Assembly: GCF_003171515.1 (NCBI RefSeq) | Contig: NC_089390.1 | Location: 5,890,001 to 5,954,000 of the forward strand | Direction: 5' to 3' | Length of the DNA stretch: 64,000 nucleotides | Source of the DNA: Pyrenophora tritici-repentis | Lineage: Eukaryota > Ascomycota > Dothideomycetes > Pleosporales > Pleosporaceae | The notes under the pieces: generated by a model | What the model saw: only the letters and a program-made list of their open reading frames with translations | Databases searched by the model: none | What the model was told of the DNA's origin: nothing | Shown: one piece after another, positions 1 to 13,400 of the stretch | Numbering within the stretch: position 1 is the stretch's first letter | Layout: the number at the start of each line of letters is the position of its first letter | Made by a program: the position numbers and the translations under genes

Positions 1-2566
1 TGCGGTCTCCGGTAAGTGGACCGCCTCGGTGAATACTGTACAAACAGGTATGTAGATTAACGGAGGGCAGACGACCTGTCCAAAGAGAGACATCCACGGG
101 ACTCGACTCCATATCCGTTCCATTTTTCATCATTTTGTCGGCAGATTGTCCCCGCGTCGTTGACCGGATTGTCTTGGTGAGGCGTCCAGCGGCGTGAAGA
201 GCATGTCGGTAGTCATACTTCGCTCTTGTCGCCGAATGCAGAGGCGTGTCAGTGAATGGGGGCGATGGCGCTGGGCCGTCCCGTGAGCCTTGGAGACCCA
301 CAAGATAGTGTCAAGGGAGTGACTTTCGGGATTTAGTATACATGGCCATGCATGCTGCACAGAAGCCACGACGCCGGCTGCCGATCAAAATCGATTTGGA
401 CGGTAACCCGTAGTGAAGACTGCAGAGACATGGTGGAGGGAACAGGGCCGCACACTAGCTCTAACCTGCCAATATTGCGAATATGAAAACCGTCATTTGT
501 GCGGTCCGTACGGGTAATGTTGAGATTTCCGGGGTACCTGCAGTCATGTTGCTAGCTGCTTGGAAAAGCTGGTTACCCCACAATGACGATCCGCTTTCGG
601 CGAACAATTCCTGCAGATCCAACATGGCGAGCTGAACGAGTGAACTAGATGGATTAAAGAGCGTTGTCCGAGCAGCTAGAAATCTAGACTTTGCGACACG
701 TATGCATCTTGTGTCGCGTTGGCAGCCAACGGCCCAAGAAAAGCAGATCACAAAGAGGCTACGATGGTGCAACCTGTGCCTGATGAATGACTAGGCGAGG
801 CGTGATGCGTCGAAACGAGGGCTCTCTAGCAGATGAGCTGGCAGAGATATTGGACCCGGGATTCCGGTGCTTTGGTTCGTAGCGGCATAAGCCCGATGGT
901 CGCCAATGCCTCGATGGGGCACTATCCACCGTGCAAGGTCGGATGGGACGCCCTATACTAATTGCAGACGGCAACCGGGAGTGCCGCCTACACGCTGTGG
1001 ACACACCACACTCACGACGATTGCTGTAATATGCATTGGGGAACAGGTTGGCGGGATCTGTCACAACTAGGGAACGAGGGATCCAACAGCAATCCCGAAT
1101 GGGTTGCGTAGTAGGATAAAAAGACTCAATTGCGGATGTCAGTGGCGCAAAAGAACATGATAGAGGGGTGACAAGGCGAATGATTGGCGATTGTAAGTGG
1201 GGCGTGAGTGATGATGGGCGGTGGCTTACTTGGGGCAGGCTGACGACGTTTGATGGCGCAAAGCAAGTTTCTCGCCAGCAGCTGACAGGCAGCCCAGCGG
1301 CCCCAACGCTCGTCAACTCAGACAACGCTTGTGAAAGCAAAGCGGATGTGGAAGCGTGGCAGCCCGGATAGGCGGACATGAGCGTCCGGCCCTGGGTGGT
1401 TAGGCGTCTGTCTAATTTTGGTGAGCCACATGGAGCTCTACTTACATAAGCGGACCCGAATGCGACACGGTTTTCGTGCACCTTACCCTTGTCGAGAAAA
1501 CCGGGGCTCATCGACACCGTCCAAACCTCACGCTTTCTCCTTCGCCTCCCCCCACCGCAACACGAGCTGTCGTGCTATACCGCCTGCGTACAGCGACGCC
1601 ACAATATGGATGCAATATACAGCGTGGCCCACTCAATCACCTCATTTTGCAGATGGAATGCCAGCCTCAGGATGTTCGCAGCCAGCCTCGTGCAGCGCGT
1701 TGCGCCCCAGGCTCCATCGGTATTCCGCGAAACAGCAATGTTGCTTTTGCCCCATGGCGAATCCGGTGCGCGCTACTTCCTGTGGACCCCGTTTGCTCAG
1801 AAGCAATGAGCCTCTTGGTCCTCCAATCCACAATGTAGAGTACACCCCAAGCTTCACTGACTAGGTGCCCCCCATCGCCGATCCTAGGACATTCTCACAT
1901 GGCCTGGCCGCATGCGCATTCTCGAGGCGAGCAATTATGGATGCAAGAAGATCGTGTAGACGGCAAGCACCGGTTGAAGGCCCTCGCAATCCATGCCTTT
2001 CTAGCATATGTGGCCCCGGACAGACGAGAACACTCAGCATAACAATGACCTCATTACAAGTTGACGCGCTGCATTGGGTGGCGGACGGATATTCAGAATG
2101 CCTCGCCGAGACCGAGGGAAAATGCCAGGGGTCGAAGATCTGCCTGGAACTAAGGTTTCTACCCTGAGCTGATCTCTTTCTTTTTGGTGCAATTCCAGAT
2201 ACTTCGACGTGATTGATTTTGATTGTTTCCGACCGTTATTCGAATTGCCCTAATAGCTACATGGCGAAATTTTTGCCAAATTTATCCCTTCTCGATTTTC
2301 CCTCGGCATAATCACTCCGTGCGTAAACTGTAGTGCAATCTTGCTCGATCATAGACCAGCATCGTCGACCCTGGTACGTGCTTGTCTTCTCTTCTTCGAA
2401 ACTTTTTTGTTACAACCGAAAGACCTCGTATTGCCCTGCTGTAACGTGTCGAACTGTTGGTACTGCCTTTCCACGCACCACCACGCGCCACCACGCGTCA
2501 CGCCCGCATCACCACGCGCTTTCACTCACACTCACCTTCCGCCAGACGTCGAAGAATCATCTCAAC
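1..2566. other. Upstream region without a recognised gene
   Basis: Several open frames overlap here on both strands (the longest on the minus strand at 759-1517), but none gives a protein with recognisable domains, hydrophobic pattern or coding-like composition. I also looked for an adenylation domain that might belong in front of the NRPS, which starts with a carrier domain, and saw no A-domain core motif in any frame. About 100 bp before the NRPS start there is a C-rich stretch rich in CCACGCG-like repeats (about 2470-2520), probably 5' leader or promoter. Confidence 0.5.
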
Positions 2567-4440
2567 ATGGCATCCAATCTCGCCAGTCCCGTGGAGCAGA
2601 GCCTCCAGTCTGTGTGGGCTCATGTCCTCAACTTACCAGAGGTCCCTCTCGACCAGTCGTTTCTTTCGGTAGGCGGAGATTCCATCTCCGCAATGCAGGT
2701 TGTTGGGCAATGCCGAAAGGAAGGCATGAGCCTTGGCGTACAAGAAGTCTTGCGAAGCCGATCCATCGTTCAATTGGCGTTGGCTGTCAAGGAGGTTGAA
2801 AGCTCGTCATACGACCACCAGGAATACTTCGACGAGGAGTTTGATCTCTCTCCTATTCAGTCTCTATATTTCAAACGACCCAACACCCAGGGCCACTTCA
2901 ATCAGTCGTTCTACCTCCGTGTGACGCGCAAGACCGAGGCTGGCGAATTTCATGCAGCAGTGGAGCAGCTCATATCTCGACACTCCATGTTGCGGGCACG
3001 GTTTTCCTTTTCAGAAGAGAGTGGATGGCAACAGCGTCTCACCAGTAAGTTGGCCCACATGAAACCGGTGTTACTTATATTGCTGTGCGCATGGTGTCAC
3101 GTGCTCACATAGAAAGCAACATTCACAAATCGTACGCACGTGACTGACTATTACTCCAGACGATATCGCTGGCTCGTATCGCTTTCGTCATTCTGCTGTG
3201 ACATCGCAGGCTGAGATTGATGCGCTAATCGAGGATTCTCAGCAATGCTTCGACCATGCTGTTGGACCCTTATTTGCAGCTGATTTCTTTGATATTGGCA
3301 CTGAGCAGTATGCTTTTCTTACTGGTCACCACCTGGTCGTTGACTTGGTCACTTGGAGACTTCTGTTGGAAGAGCTCGAGGAGATTCTCAAGGGCAGTCA
3401 GCTTCTCACACCTGCGCTACCATTTCAGAAATGGGCAGAGTTGCAGCGTGAACACGCTGAGACTCTTGAGCTAGATGAGGTCCTCCCTGTTGTTGACGTC
3501 CCTCCAATGGACTTCACATACTGGGGCATTCAGCACCAAGATAACACCTATGGCAATGCTAGTCATGCAAGCTTTGAGCTTGAAAAAGAACTCAGCTCCG
3601 CTTTCCTGACCAGTTGTCATACTGCCTACAAGACTGAGCCAGTTGAAGTCTTGCTTGCGTCTTTGATACAGTCCTGGTCCAATGTGTTCACTGACAGGCC
3701 TGTTCCTGCCATCTTCAATGAGGGGCACGGCCGGGAGCCGTGGGACTCAGACATCGATATCACCCGCACTGTCGGATGGTTCACAGCTTGTAGGCCTCCC
3801 TTCTCTCTGCGTTTGTGACGGAAAATTACGGTCATAAGCGGCCCACTGTGTAGTCCGAAGGACCGCACCACGATCAAGGCGTTTCAGCTCGTCTTTAATA
3901 CAAGGAGCTTTGGCTAATGTATCTCTAGTATCTCCAATCCTTGTAGCACCATCGGATAACGCTACCGACACTGTTCGCAAGATCAAGGACTTCAAGCGCC
4001 GGATCCCTGGAAATGGACGACCGTACTTTGCTCGGCGATGTCTCACTGAGGAGGGACGCGAGAGCTTCAAGACACATTGGCCAATGGAGATCCTGTTCAA
4101 CTACCTCGGTCAATATCAGGTACGGATCTCTCAATACTTGTTAATAGGCAGCCTACTGACATATTTTTCAGCAACTCGAGAGGACAGATGCTCTACTTCA
4201 GCCATTGGGCACAATGGCCGGAGAGACTGGCAAAGCTGGTGGTACGTCCGACTTCGGCCACCAGACCTGTAGATGGGGCCTTTTTGAGATCTCCGCCTTT
4301 GCTTTCAAAGGCCATCTCAAGGTCGCTTTCACATTCAACCGGCACATGCACCACCAGGCACTTATTCATAAATGGATAACCGAATGCCAAATAACCATTT
4401 CCAAAATGATTCAGGAACTCACCATTCTTGACCCGAAGCC
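2567..4440 (+). other. NRPS start unit T1-E1 (no A domain)
   Basis: The protein opens with a carrier domain (VGGDSIS, Ser39) followed directly by an epimerisation domain (HHLVVD at about 3326, NEGHGRE, RTVGWF). Three introns (3045-3159, 3790-3928, 4120-4171) fall inside this unit. Joining across them restores the E-domain core, for example GWFTAL running on to the conserved NGRPYFA-like segment. All catalytic motifs look intact, so the unit could act on a residue delivered from elsewhere. Confidence 0.9.
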
Positions 4441-7400
4441 AACAGTCAGCGATTTTCCTCTGCTATCACTCGATGAGGCTAGCTTCTACTCGATGCTTGA
4501 TATATTCTCAGCCATGGGTATCCGGGATGTCGATGTAGAAGACGTATACCCCTGTTCAAGTATGCAGGAAGGTCTCCTACTTTCACAGACCAAAGATGCT
4601 GGTTTCTATGCAGCTGCAACTCTCCATGAGATCAAAGCACCCACTGGGAAACTCTCATGGCAGGAGGTTGCTGATGCTTGGCAACAGGTGGTCAGACGTC
4701 ATCCAGCACTACGCACTGTCTTCATTGAGAACTTGGGCGCAAAGGGTCTCTACAATCAGGTCGTCCTCAAAGACATTGTCGCTCATATTGTTCATATCGA
4801 GGCATCTGATGAGGCAGACGCCATCAGATTGATCGAGCTGCAGCGAACTATCGGCTACAACTCCGGGCAATGCCCAAACCATCGCTTTACCATCTGTACC
4901 ACAGGTGATAAGCGGGTTTTCTGTTCTTTGGACATCAGTCACGCGATCATGGACGGTCACTCGATGAGCCTGTTGGCCAATGAGCTCAAGTTAGCGTGCG
5001 AGAGCCGTCTTGCTATCGAAGCTACTCCGTACAGCAAGTACATCGCATGGCTTATCAGACAGCCACAGGAAGCTAGCATTGAGTTCTGGAAGTCTTATCT
5101 AGGTGGTAGTGAGGTCTGTTCTTTCCCAGTTCTTGACGACGGGCTGGGTCATACCGTAGAAAAGGAACTCGTCACTATCCGCATGGACTTAGCCAGCATC
5201 GGTCTTCCCGATTTGCAAGCCTTCTGCAACACCAACGGCATTACGCTCTCCAACGTTTTTCACACCGCCTGGGCACTGACTCTCGGCTGTTACGTTGGAA
5301 GCAAAGACGTCACCTTTGGATACCTCACCTCGGCTCGCGACTCGGAAGAAGTTCGCGGCGTGGAAGAAATTGTTGGCCCACTCATCAATACACTGGTATG
5401 CCGTGTGGATCTCTCGGATGGCTCGCGCTGCCTCCTAGACGTTCTTCAGGATGTACAGAGAGACTACATGGAAGCCATACCACATCGCCACATAGCGCTG
5501 GCTGATGTTCAGCACGTTCTTGAGCTTTCTGGAGCAAGCCTTTTCAACACAGCGCTATCATACCGCCGTCTTTCTCAGGAGCAACCAGATGTTGGAGAGG
5601 GCTTCCAGATTTTGGAGGTTCGCCCTATCTATGATCCGACCGAGTATGTGCTTATAGTTAATACCCCTATAAAGTAACCAACTGACAAGATCAATAGGTA
5701 CCCGGTTAGCGTCAACATCGAAGTTGGAGACGACGCGGCAGCAGTTGATCTTGATTACTGGACTGACCACTTGACCGCGGTACAAGCAAGGAACGTCGCT
5801 AGCACGTTTGTCCGGGCTCTGGAGAACATCGTCTTCAATGCCAAGCGTCGCATCTCAACCTTGGATTATGTCAGCCCGCGCCATCTTCAGCAGATACATG
5901 ACTGGAATGTCATGCCAGCAAAGATCAATGAGTGCGTACACGATCGATTCACTCGGTGGGCTATCAGTCAGCCTGAGGCACCGGCAATCTGCGCGCATGA
6001 CGGCGAGTACACTTATGCTGAGCTGGATGCGGTTACCGATCGGTTGGCACATCATCTTGTCCAGTTGGGAGTTGGGCCTGATATCTTCGTCCCTACTTGC
6101 TTCGACAAGAGTATGTTTGCAGTTGTTGCTATGCTCTCGGTTCTGAAAGCAGGTGGTGCCGCTGTTCCACTCGACGCAACACACCCCAAGCCTGCGCTTC
6201 AGACTCGCCTTGAAGACGCGAACGCGCACATTGTCCTAACCACTGCGGCACGCGCAGAAAAACTGGATGGTCTAGTTTCCAGCGTGCTCACCATAGACGC
6301 TGCATTTCTGGATAATTTGCCCGTGACGAAAGGCCCCGCCTGCACTAGCGTACAGCCCAACAACGCGGTTTTCGTGATCTTCACGAGTGGAAGTACTGGT
6401 CGGCCTAAGGGAGTTGTGCTCGATCATTTGGCAATTGTCACGAGTGCAGAGGCCCATGGCACGAAGATTGGTCTCAACCGGGATACGCGCATGCTTCAAT
6501 TCGCTTCATATACGTTTGACAACTCGCTGGAGGAGATGTTCACCACGCTTCAGAGAGGAGGCTGCGTATGTGTTCCTTCTGAAGCCGATCGCGTCAACGA
6601 TCTTTCAGGGGCCATCACTAGGCTCAGGGCTACCATGGTGGACCTGACACCTACCGTTGCTGCGCTGCTCAATCCTTTAGAGGTTCCCACACTCAAGCAG
6701 ATGTGTCTCGGAGCGGAACCTCTTACCAAAGCACTAATTGAACTTTGGAGTCAGCATATGCCTGTTGTCGGGCAGTATGGACCCAGCGAAGCATCCATCA
6801 ACTCGGCCTTCAAGGACTTTAGCGATGGTCGTGGTGAAGCAACCAACATCGGTAAAGCTACTGGCTGCGTCTCCTGGGTTGTTGACGCCGAGAATCGGGA
6901 TCGGTTGGTGCCAATTGGCTGCAAAGGGGAACTGTTGCTTGAGGGACCGATTCTCAGCCGTGGCTATCTAAATGATGCCGAGAAGACGCAAGCAGCTTTC
7001 ATTTTTGACCCTGAGTGGGCGCGCACCGCTGGACCGACTGGCCGGAGGTTCTATTGCACGGGCGATCTCGTTCAGTACACGTCTGACGGCGACATGATGT
7101 ACTTGGGGAGGAAAGATTCCCAGGTTAAAGTGAGTCCTCGACAGCTATCCGTATTCACACGTTTCATTGACTAACAAATCACAGCTGCACGGACAGCGCA
7201 TTGAGTTGGGCGAGATTGAGCATCACCTCAAACTGAACCTACCGTCTGGTGCCAAATCTGCCGTGGAGCTCGTCAAGTTTAACGACAGCATGGGAACCAA
7301 GGCGCTGGTAGCTTTCATGTGCCTGTCTGAGAGTGAAGGACCGGCTGCCATTACTGAGATGACTGAGGCGGTGCGGGCAGTAGCAAAGCAAGTCGAGATG

Positions 7401-10400
7401 GCGCTTGCCAGTGCCCTGCCTGTCTACTACGTGCCTTCCATGTTCATGCCTGTCACGAGCATGCCCATGACGACATCGGGTAAGCTCGACAGGAAGGTGC
7501 TACGTGCGCTTGCTGCAGCAGTTCCCGAGTCGCAGCTCACGCCTTTCCGCCTTGCAGGCAAGAGCGGCCGCGCGCCTACCGGCCAAGCCGAAGTTGCCTT
7601 GGCTCGTCTGTGGGCAGATGTACTGAAGCTGGATGCCGATGCTGTGGGTGCTGAAGACTCTTTCTTCCGTCTGGGCGGCGACTCCATCAGCGCCATGAAG
7701 CTGGTCACAGCAGCAAGGAAGCATGGGGTTGTCCTGAACGTTGCAAATGTCTTTACGTATCCAAAACTTCTCGATATGGCCGCAACTGCCTCGATTCTGT
7801 CTTCCGACCACGTCAGCTCACCAGAGCCAGATATGGTCCCCTTTGAGCTGCTTCCAAACTCGTCCTGTCAAGTCATCAGGGCATTGGCGGCATCAGAATG
7901 CGGTGTATTTCCGGATGTTATCGAAGACATCTACCCATGCAGCAAACTCCAGGAAGGGCTTATCATGCTCACCAACAAAGACCCGGGCACCTACGTCGTC
8001 CAGCCCATCTACCGCTTGCCGGCTGATATTGATCTACCACGCTTCAAGAAAGCTTGGAAAGCTGTTGCCGCAGCTGAAGCCGCTCTGCGAACCCGAATTA
8101 TCTATTCTGAGGAGCATGGCTTCTTGCAGGTCGTGCTACGCGAAGAGCTCCAGTGGTTATCACTTCCGGCAGTCGAAGATATCAATGAAGCCACCCGCCA
8201 ACTTCCTGCCAAGAACGGTGCTCCCTTGACTACCTTCACTCTCGTAGGAGAAGACACGACCACGCCCTTCTTCGTCTGGACTGCCCATCATGCTGTATAT
8301 GACGGATGGAGTTGGACGGCCTTGTTTCGAAAGGTCGAAGCCCATTATCGCAATGACGCTGGGGAGATTCCGGCCACTGTTCCTTATTCTCGCTTCATCA
8401 AATACCTCTCGAACCTCGATCAGAAGCAGTCCGATGAATTCTGGCTTGGGCAGCTCGACAACATCACAGCTGCGCAATTCCCTCAGCTGCCGTCCCCGGA
8501 TCATCGCGTCGAAGCGAACGGTCAACTGCTACATCGCGTGGAGCTCACACGTAACTCTAGCCTAGAGGTTACAGTCCCATCGATGATTCGTGCCGCATGG
8601 GGTTTTCTCCTTGCAACCTACTCAGGCTCGGACGACGTGTTGTGGGGAGAAACGAACAGTGGGCGAGAAGCCTCAATCCCTGGAATCGAGTCTATCATCG
8701 GCCCCACGATCACGACTGCCCCCGTCCGTCTTCGGCTCAATCGTAGTCTCATGGTTCACGACTATCTCAAAGAGACGCAGCGCCAGTCTTCCACCTCATT
8801 ACCCTATCAATTTGCGGGTTTGCAGCACATCCAAAAACTCAGTTCTGAGACGGCAGTAGCTTGTGACTTTCAGAGTTTCCTGGGTATTGAGGCCGGGGAT
8901 GACTTTGACGCTGAGAGCCCGCTATGGAACATGGAGGGTGCCAATACCATTGGTACTGACTTCTTTAGCTATGCCTTCGTCTTCAACTGCAAGGTGGACC
9001 CGAGTGGAGTTCATGTGGAAGCTCTATTCGATGATCGTGTTGTTGAGAGATGGCTTGCTCAGCGCATCGTCCAACAGTTCGATTTCATCATGAGTCAATT
9101 CAACGCCGCGGAGAGCATCTCCAAGACATTGAATGAAATCAATCTACTCAACGCTGCGGACAGAAGCTTGATTAGTTCCTGGAATAGCAAGCCAGTGGAC
9201 ATCATCAACCGTTGCATTCATCGCGTCATCGCTGAAGACCAGACCGCTGTCAGGCCTGAAGCACCTGCCATCGACGCATGGGATACTGGTGTCATGACAT
9301 ATCACGAGCTTGACGAGCGGGCCACTACCCTTGCCCAACAGTTGTTGCTGCTTGGAGTGAAGCCCAGACAGTTCATTCCACTTTGCTTCGACAAGTCAGG
9401 TTGGACAATTGTAGCTATATTGGCTGTACTCAAAGTTGGAGCTGCTTTCGTCCCTTTGGACTTTGAGACTCCTGTCCTCCGCCTGCGTGAGATAGTTACC
9501 GACGTTCATGCAGACTTGTTGTTGTGCGCTCCGCAATATGAAGCGTTATGCCAGTCGATACCTTGTGGCACTCTGGTTGTAGATCGATCCACCAGTGAGA
9601 AGAGTCGAGCTCCGTCACAGCGCCTTCCCCAAGTACCGAGCAACTCACCAGCGTACGCATTCTACACTTCCGGGTCAACCGGAAAACCGAAAGGTGCCGT
9701 CATAAACCACCATCATTGGGTCACGAGTTCTTCCGCATTCTCTCCGGGCTGGAAGATCTCCAAATCGTCTAGGGTGCTACAGTTTGCCTCGTACACTTTC
9801 GATGCTTGCTTGATCGAGATCTTCAGCACTCTCATGTGTGGCGGCACTATTTGCGTTCCAGATCAGGCTTCGCGAACGAATGATCTCGTCGGCGTCATCA
9901 ACAAGTTCAATGTCAACTGGGCTGCATTGACACCATCAGTCGTGCGAATGATGGTGCCCTCCCAAGTGCCGCGACTCGAGACGCTTTTCCTCGTCGGTGA
10001 GGCAATGTCGCAGCAAGACCTCTCAACCTGGGCCGACAAAGTCACCCTCGGAAACGGCTATGGGCCAACTGAGTGCGCCTGTGTTGCGACTACCAACATC
10101 ATGACAACTCATATGAAGCCTAACAACCTCGGGCGAGCTGTTACCGCTCGAGGTTGGATTGTTTCCAAGAACAATCATCATGCACTGTCGCCAGTTGGTG
10201 CAGTCGGTGAACTTCTGCTCGAAGGCGGTGCAGTTGGCATGGGGTATCTTAACAATCCTGCGAAGACAGCTGATGCATTTATTGGGCATGTCAGCTGGCG
10301 TACAGGACTACTGGGTGATAACGGTTCTGCATCTTGCCGGATCTACAAGACTGGAGACTTGGTGAAGTACAACGAGGATGGCACTATGCTATATCTTGGC

Positions 10401-13400
10401 CGTAAAGACTCGCAGACCAAGGTCCGCGGCCAACGACTGGAGCTGTCTGAGGTTGAGCACAAACTCATGGACGACCACATGGTACAAAGCGCCCTTGCCT
10501 CAGTGCCCACGACTGGTCTTTGCGCCAAGAGACTGGTCGCGATCATCTCGCTTCAAAACATGCCAGTTACTACAGCACATTCAGGGGAGCAGATGCAGCT
10601 TTTGTCTCATGAAAACGCGTCGTTAAATATTGCAAGCATTCGAGACAGCCTTTGTGAGAGGCTACCATCATACATGATCCCATCGCTATGGGTCGTAATC
10701 GAGCGATTTCCGCTGATGCCGTCTGGAAAGATGGACCGGAGGCGCATTACACAGTGGCTGGACCAGATGGACCCAGCGACTTACCGTGTCATCTCAACCA
10801 TGGGGCTTCAAAACTCGCAGGCTGGTAACGCAAGTGGTACCGAGCAGAAGATACAGGCGATCTTTGCCAAAGTCCTCAACTTACCTGCCGATGAGATCCG
10901 TCTCAATCAGTCCTTCCTGCACCTAGGAGGCGACTCCATTGCCGCTATGCAGGTGTCTTCGCAGTGTCGAGCGCAGGGCCTTCCTGTAAGTGTACAGGAC
11001 ATCATCCGATCCAAGTCCATCACTGCTCTGGCATCAACCATCGATCTATCTGAAGGCATACGCGCTGCACCTGAGGCTATCGAGTACCACCTGCCTTTCG
11101 ATTTATCTCCCATTCAGAAGTTGTTCTTCCAGACAGTAGGAGACTCACACAGTCACTTCAACCAGACCGAGGTTTTCCGTCTAACACGCAATTTCGACGT
11201 CGACGAGATTCGAAACGCATTGGCAGCTCTGGTTCAAACACATCCTATGCTTCGCGGACGCTTCTTCAAGAACGAGACAGGCACATGGAAACAATGTATC
11301 GAGAGAGATACTGTGAACTCGTTTAGATTGCGCCACCATCGCATTCCATCAGCTCAAGGTCCTGATTTACAAAGCATTGTTGATGAGAGCCAAGCTTCAT
11401 TGGACGTAAGCAATGGCCCAACATTCGCCATCGATGTCTTCGATATCGATGATACATTTTCCCAAGCTATGGCGATTGTGGCACACCATCTCATCATCGA
11501 CGTCGTCTCTTGGGGTGTTCTTCTTGAAGATCTCCAGGGTCTACTCAGTGGTGTTCAGCCGCCGCCCCAAAGCACACCTTATTACACATGGTTGCAGCAG
11601 CAGTCTATCCAGTCTAAGCAAGAGAGTGCTAGAAGGGTTATGCCTTTGGAAGAGCTTATGCCAGCGAGGTTCGACTACTGGGGAATGGAAGGAAGACCAA
11701 ACCTCAGTGAAGACCTGACTGAGGAGGACATCCAACTTACCACGAGAGACACGATGCTGCTTCTTGGAGCACAAGATGCTTTGGCCACGGAGATACTGGA
11801 CATTCTGGTCGCTGCTCTCCTCGAATCCTTCCGCACAGTCTTCTCCGACAGGTCAACTATCACGATACACAATGAGGGTCACGGTCGGGAAACTTTCAGC
11901 GCGCGCCAAGACCTGTCGCGTACGGTTGGCTGGTTCTCCACGATTACACCCATACCCCTCCCAGTGCCTGCGAGTGAATCGACGGACATTGTGAGTACCA
12001 TCGAGTGGGTTCGAGACTTGAGGAATCGGACACCCGGCAAAGGCCGCCCGTATTTTGCATACCGGAACCTCACTGAAGAAGGCAATACTCGTTTTGCCAG
12101 CCATTGGCCAGCAGAAGCAATCTTCAACTACGTCGGTAGGGTTCAACATCAAGATCGCACGGACGGCCTATTCACCGCTCTACCTGATGTTGATTCTCGC
12201 GAGGTTGGGGTCGACGTTCCCCGCCTTGCACTCTTCGATATCACTGCAGCGATATCGCAAGGAGCCATCAAACTATCTTTTGGATGGAATCGCAACATGA
12301 GACGCCAGTCGGACATTCGCGCATGGGTTAAGCAGTGTCGCCAAACACTCATTGACGCCGTCGATGAGCTATTACAGGTGCGGCAAGAGCAAAGCCTCAA
12401 CAGCTTCAAACATCTGCCCCTACTCTACAACGGATTTTCCAGGCTCACAGAGGCTCTCCCCACTGGCCTATTTATTGCGGACATCGAGGATGTTTATCCA
12501 GCATCGCCTATGCAACAAGGCCTGCTCATCACGCAGTCGCGCAATCCTGAACTGTACACCTACCACGTCATTTCGAAGGTGCAGTCGACAGATGGAAAAC
12601 CGGTGGACCCTCGCCGTCTTGCTGAAGCTTGGCAGGTTGTGGTACATCGCCATCAAGCTTTGCGCACCATCTTTATCGACAGCCTTGCGAAGAACGGCTC
12701 AAAGGATCAGCTTGTGGTGAAAGAAAAGGCCGGGAGAGTCCAATTGCTTGCTGACTGCGACGACGGCACTGTGTCGAATATGCTGCGTGACCAGTCCCCG
12801 ATCGATTGCCGCGAAGCAGTCCCGCCCCATCGCCTGACCATCTGCAAGACTAAAGCAAGCCAAGTATGGATCAAGCTTGAGTTGAGCCATGCTATCAACG
12901 ACGGTACTTCAGTCTCCAACCTACTCACTGATATCGCTCGCGCATACTCCAGAAAGCTCACACGAGCTGATGCGGGACCTCTCTACTCGAACTACATCGA
13001 GTATATCCTCTCTAGATCCAGAGACGCCGATCTCGCCTACTGGAAGATGTATCTTGCGGGCATCGAGCCATGCTTTTTTCCATCTCTCAATGATGGGAAG
13101 TCGAGCCTTCGCGAACCTGGCTCAGTCGATATTGAGTTGGGCAGCACGGACGACGTCCAATCGTTCTGCAAGCAGAACGGGGTCACTCTCTCAAATGTGC
13201 TCCAGCTTACATGGGCTCTCACTCTTCACTTTTACGTTGGTACCTTCGACGTTTCCTTCGGCTTGGTGGCGTCTGGTCGCGACATCCCCGTGAGCAACAT
13301 CGATGAAGCCGTAGGTTGTTTTGTCAATATGCTTGTTTCCCGCCTTACGTTCTCGGACGATACGACAATTGCCCAGCTCCTGGAGGCTCTTCAAACCAGC

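Noticed and set aside
759..1517. 252-codon minus-strand open frame upstream of the NRPS
   Set aside because: No domain, no coherent hydrophobic pattern, and frames on the other strand are equally open; composition looks like non-coding GC-rich DNA.
2333..2566. Longer N terminus for the NRPS from an upstream ATG
   Set aside because: The added 78 residues are His/Arg/Thr-rich and resemble translated 5' leader; the ATG at 2567 has a better context and directly precedes the carrier domain.
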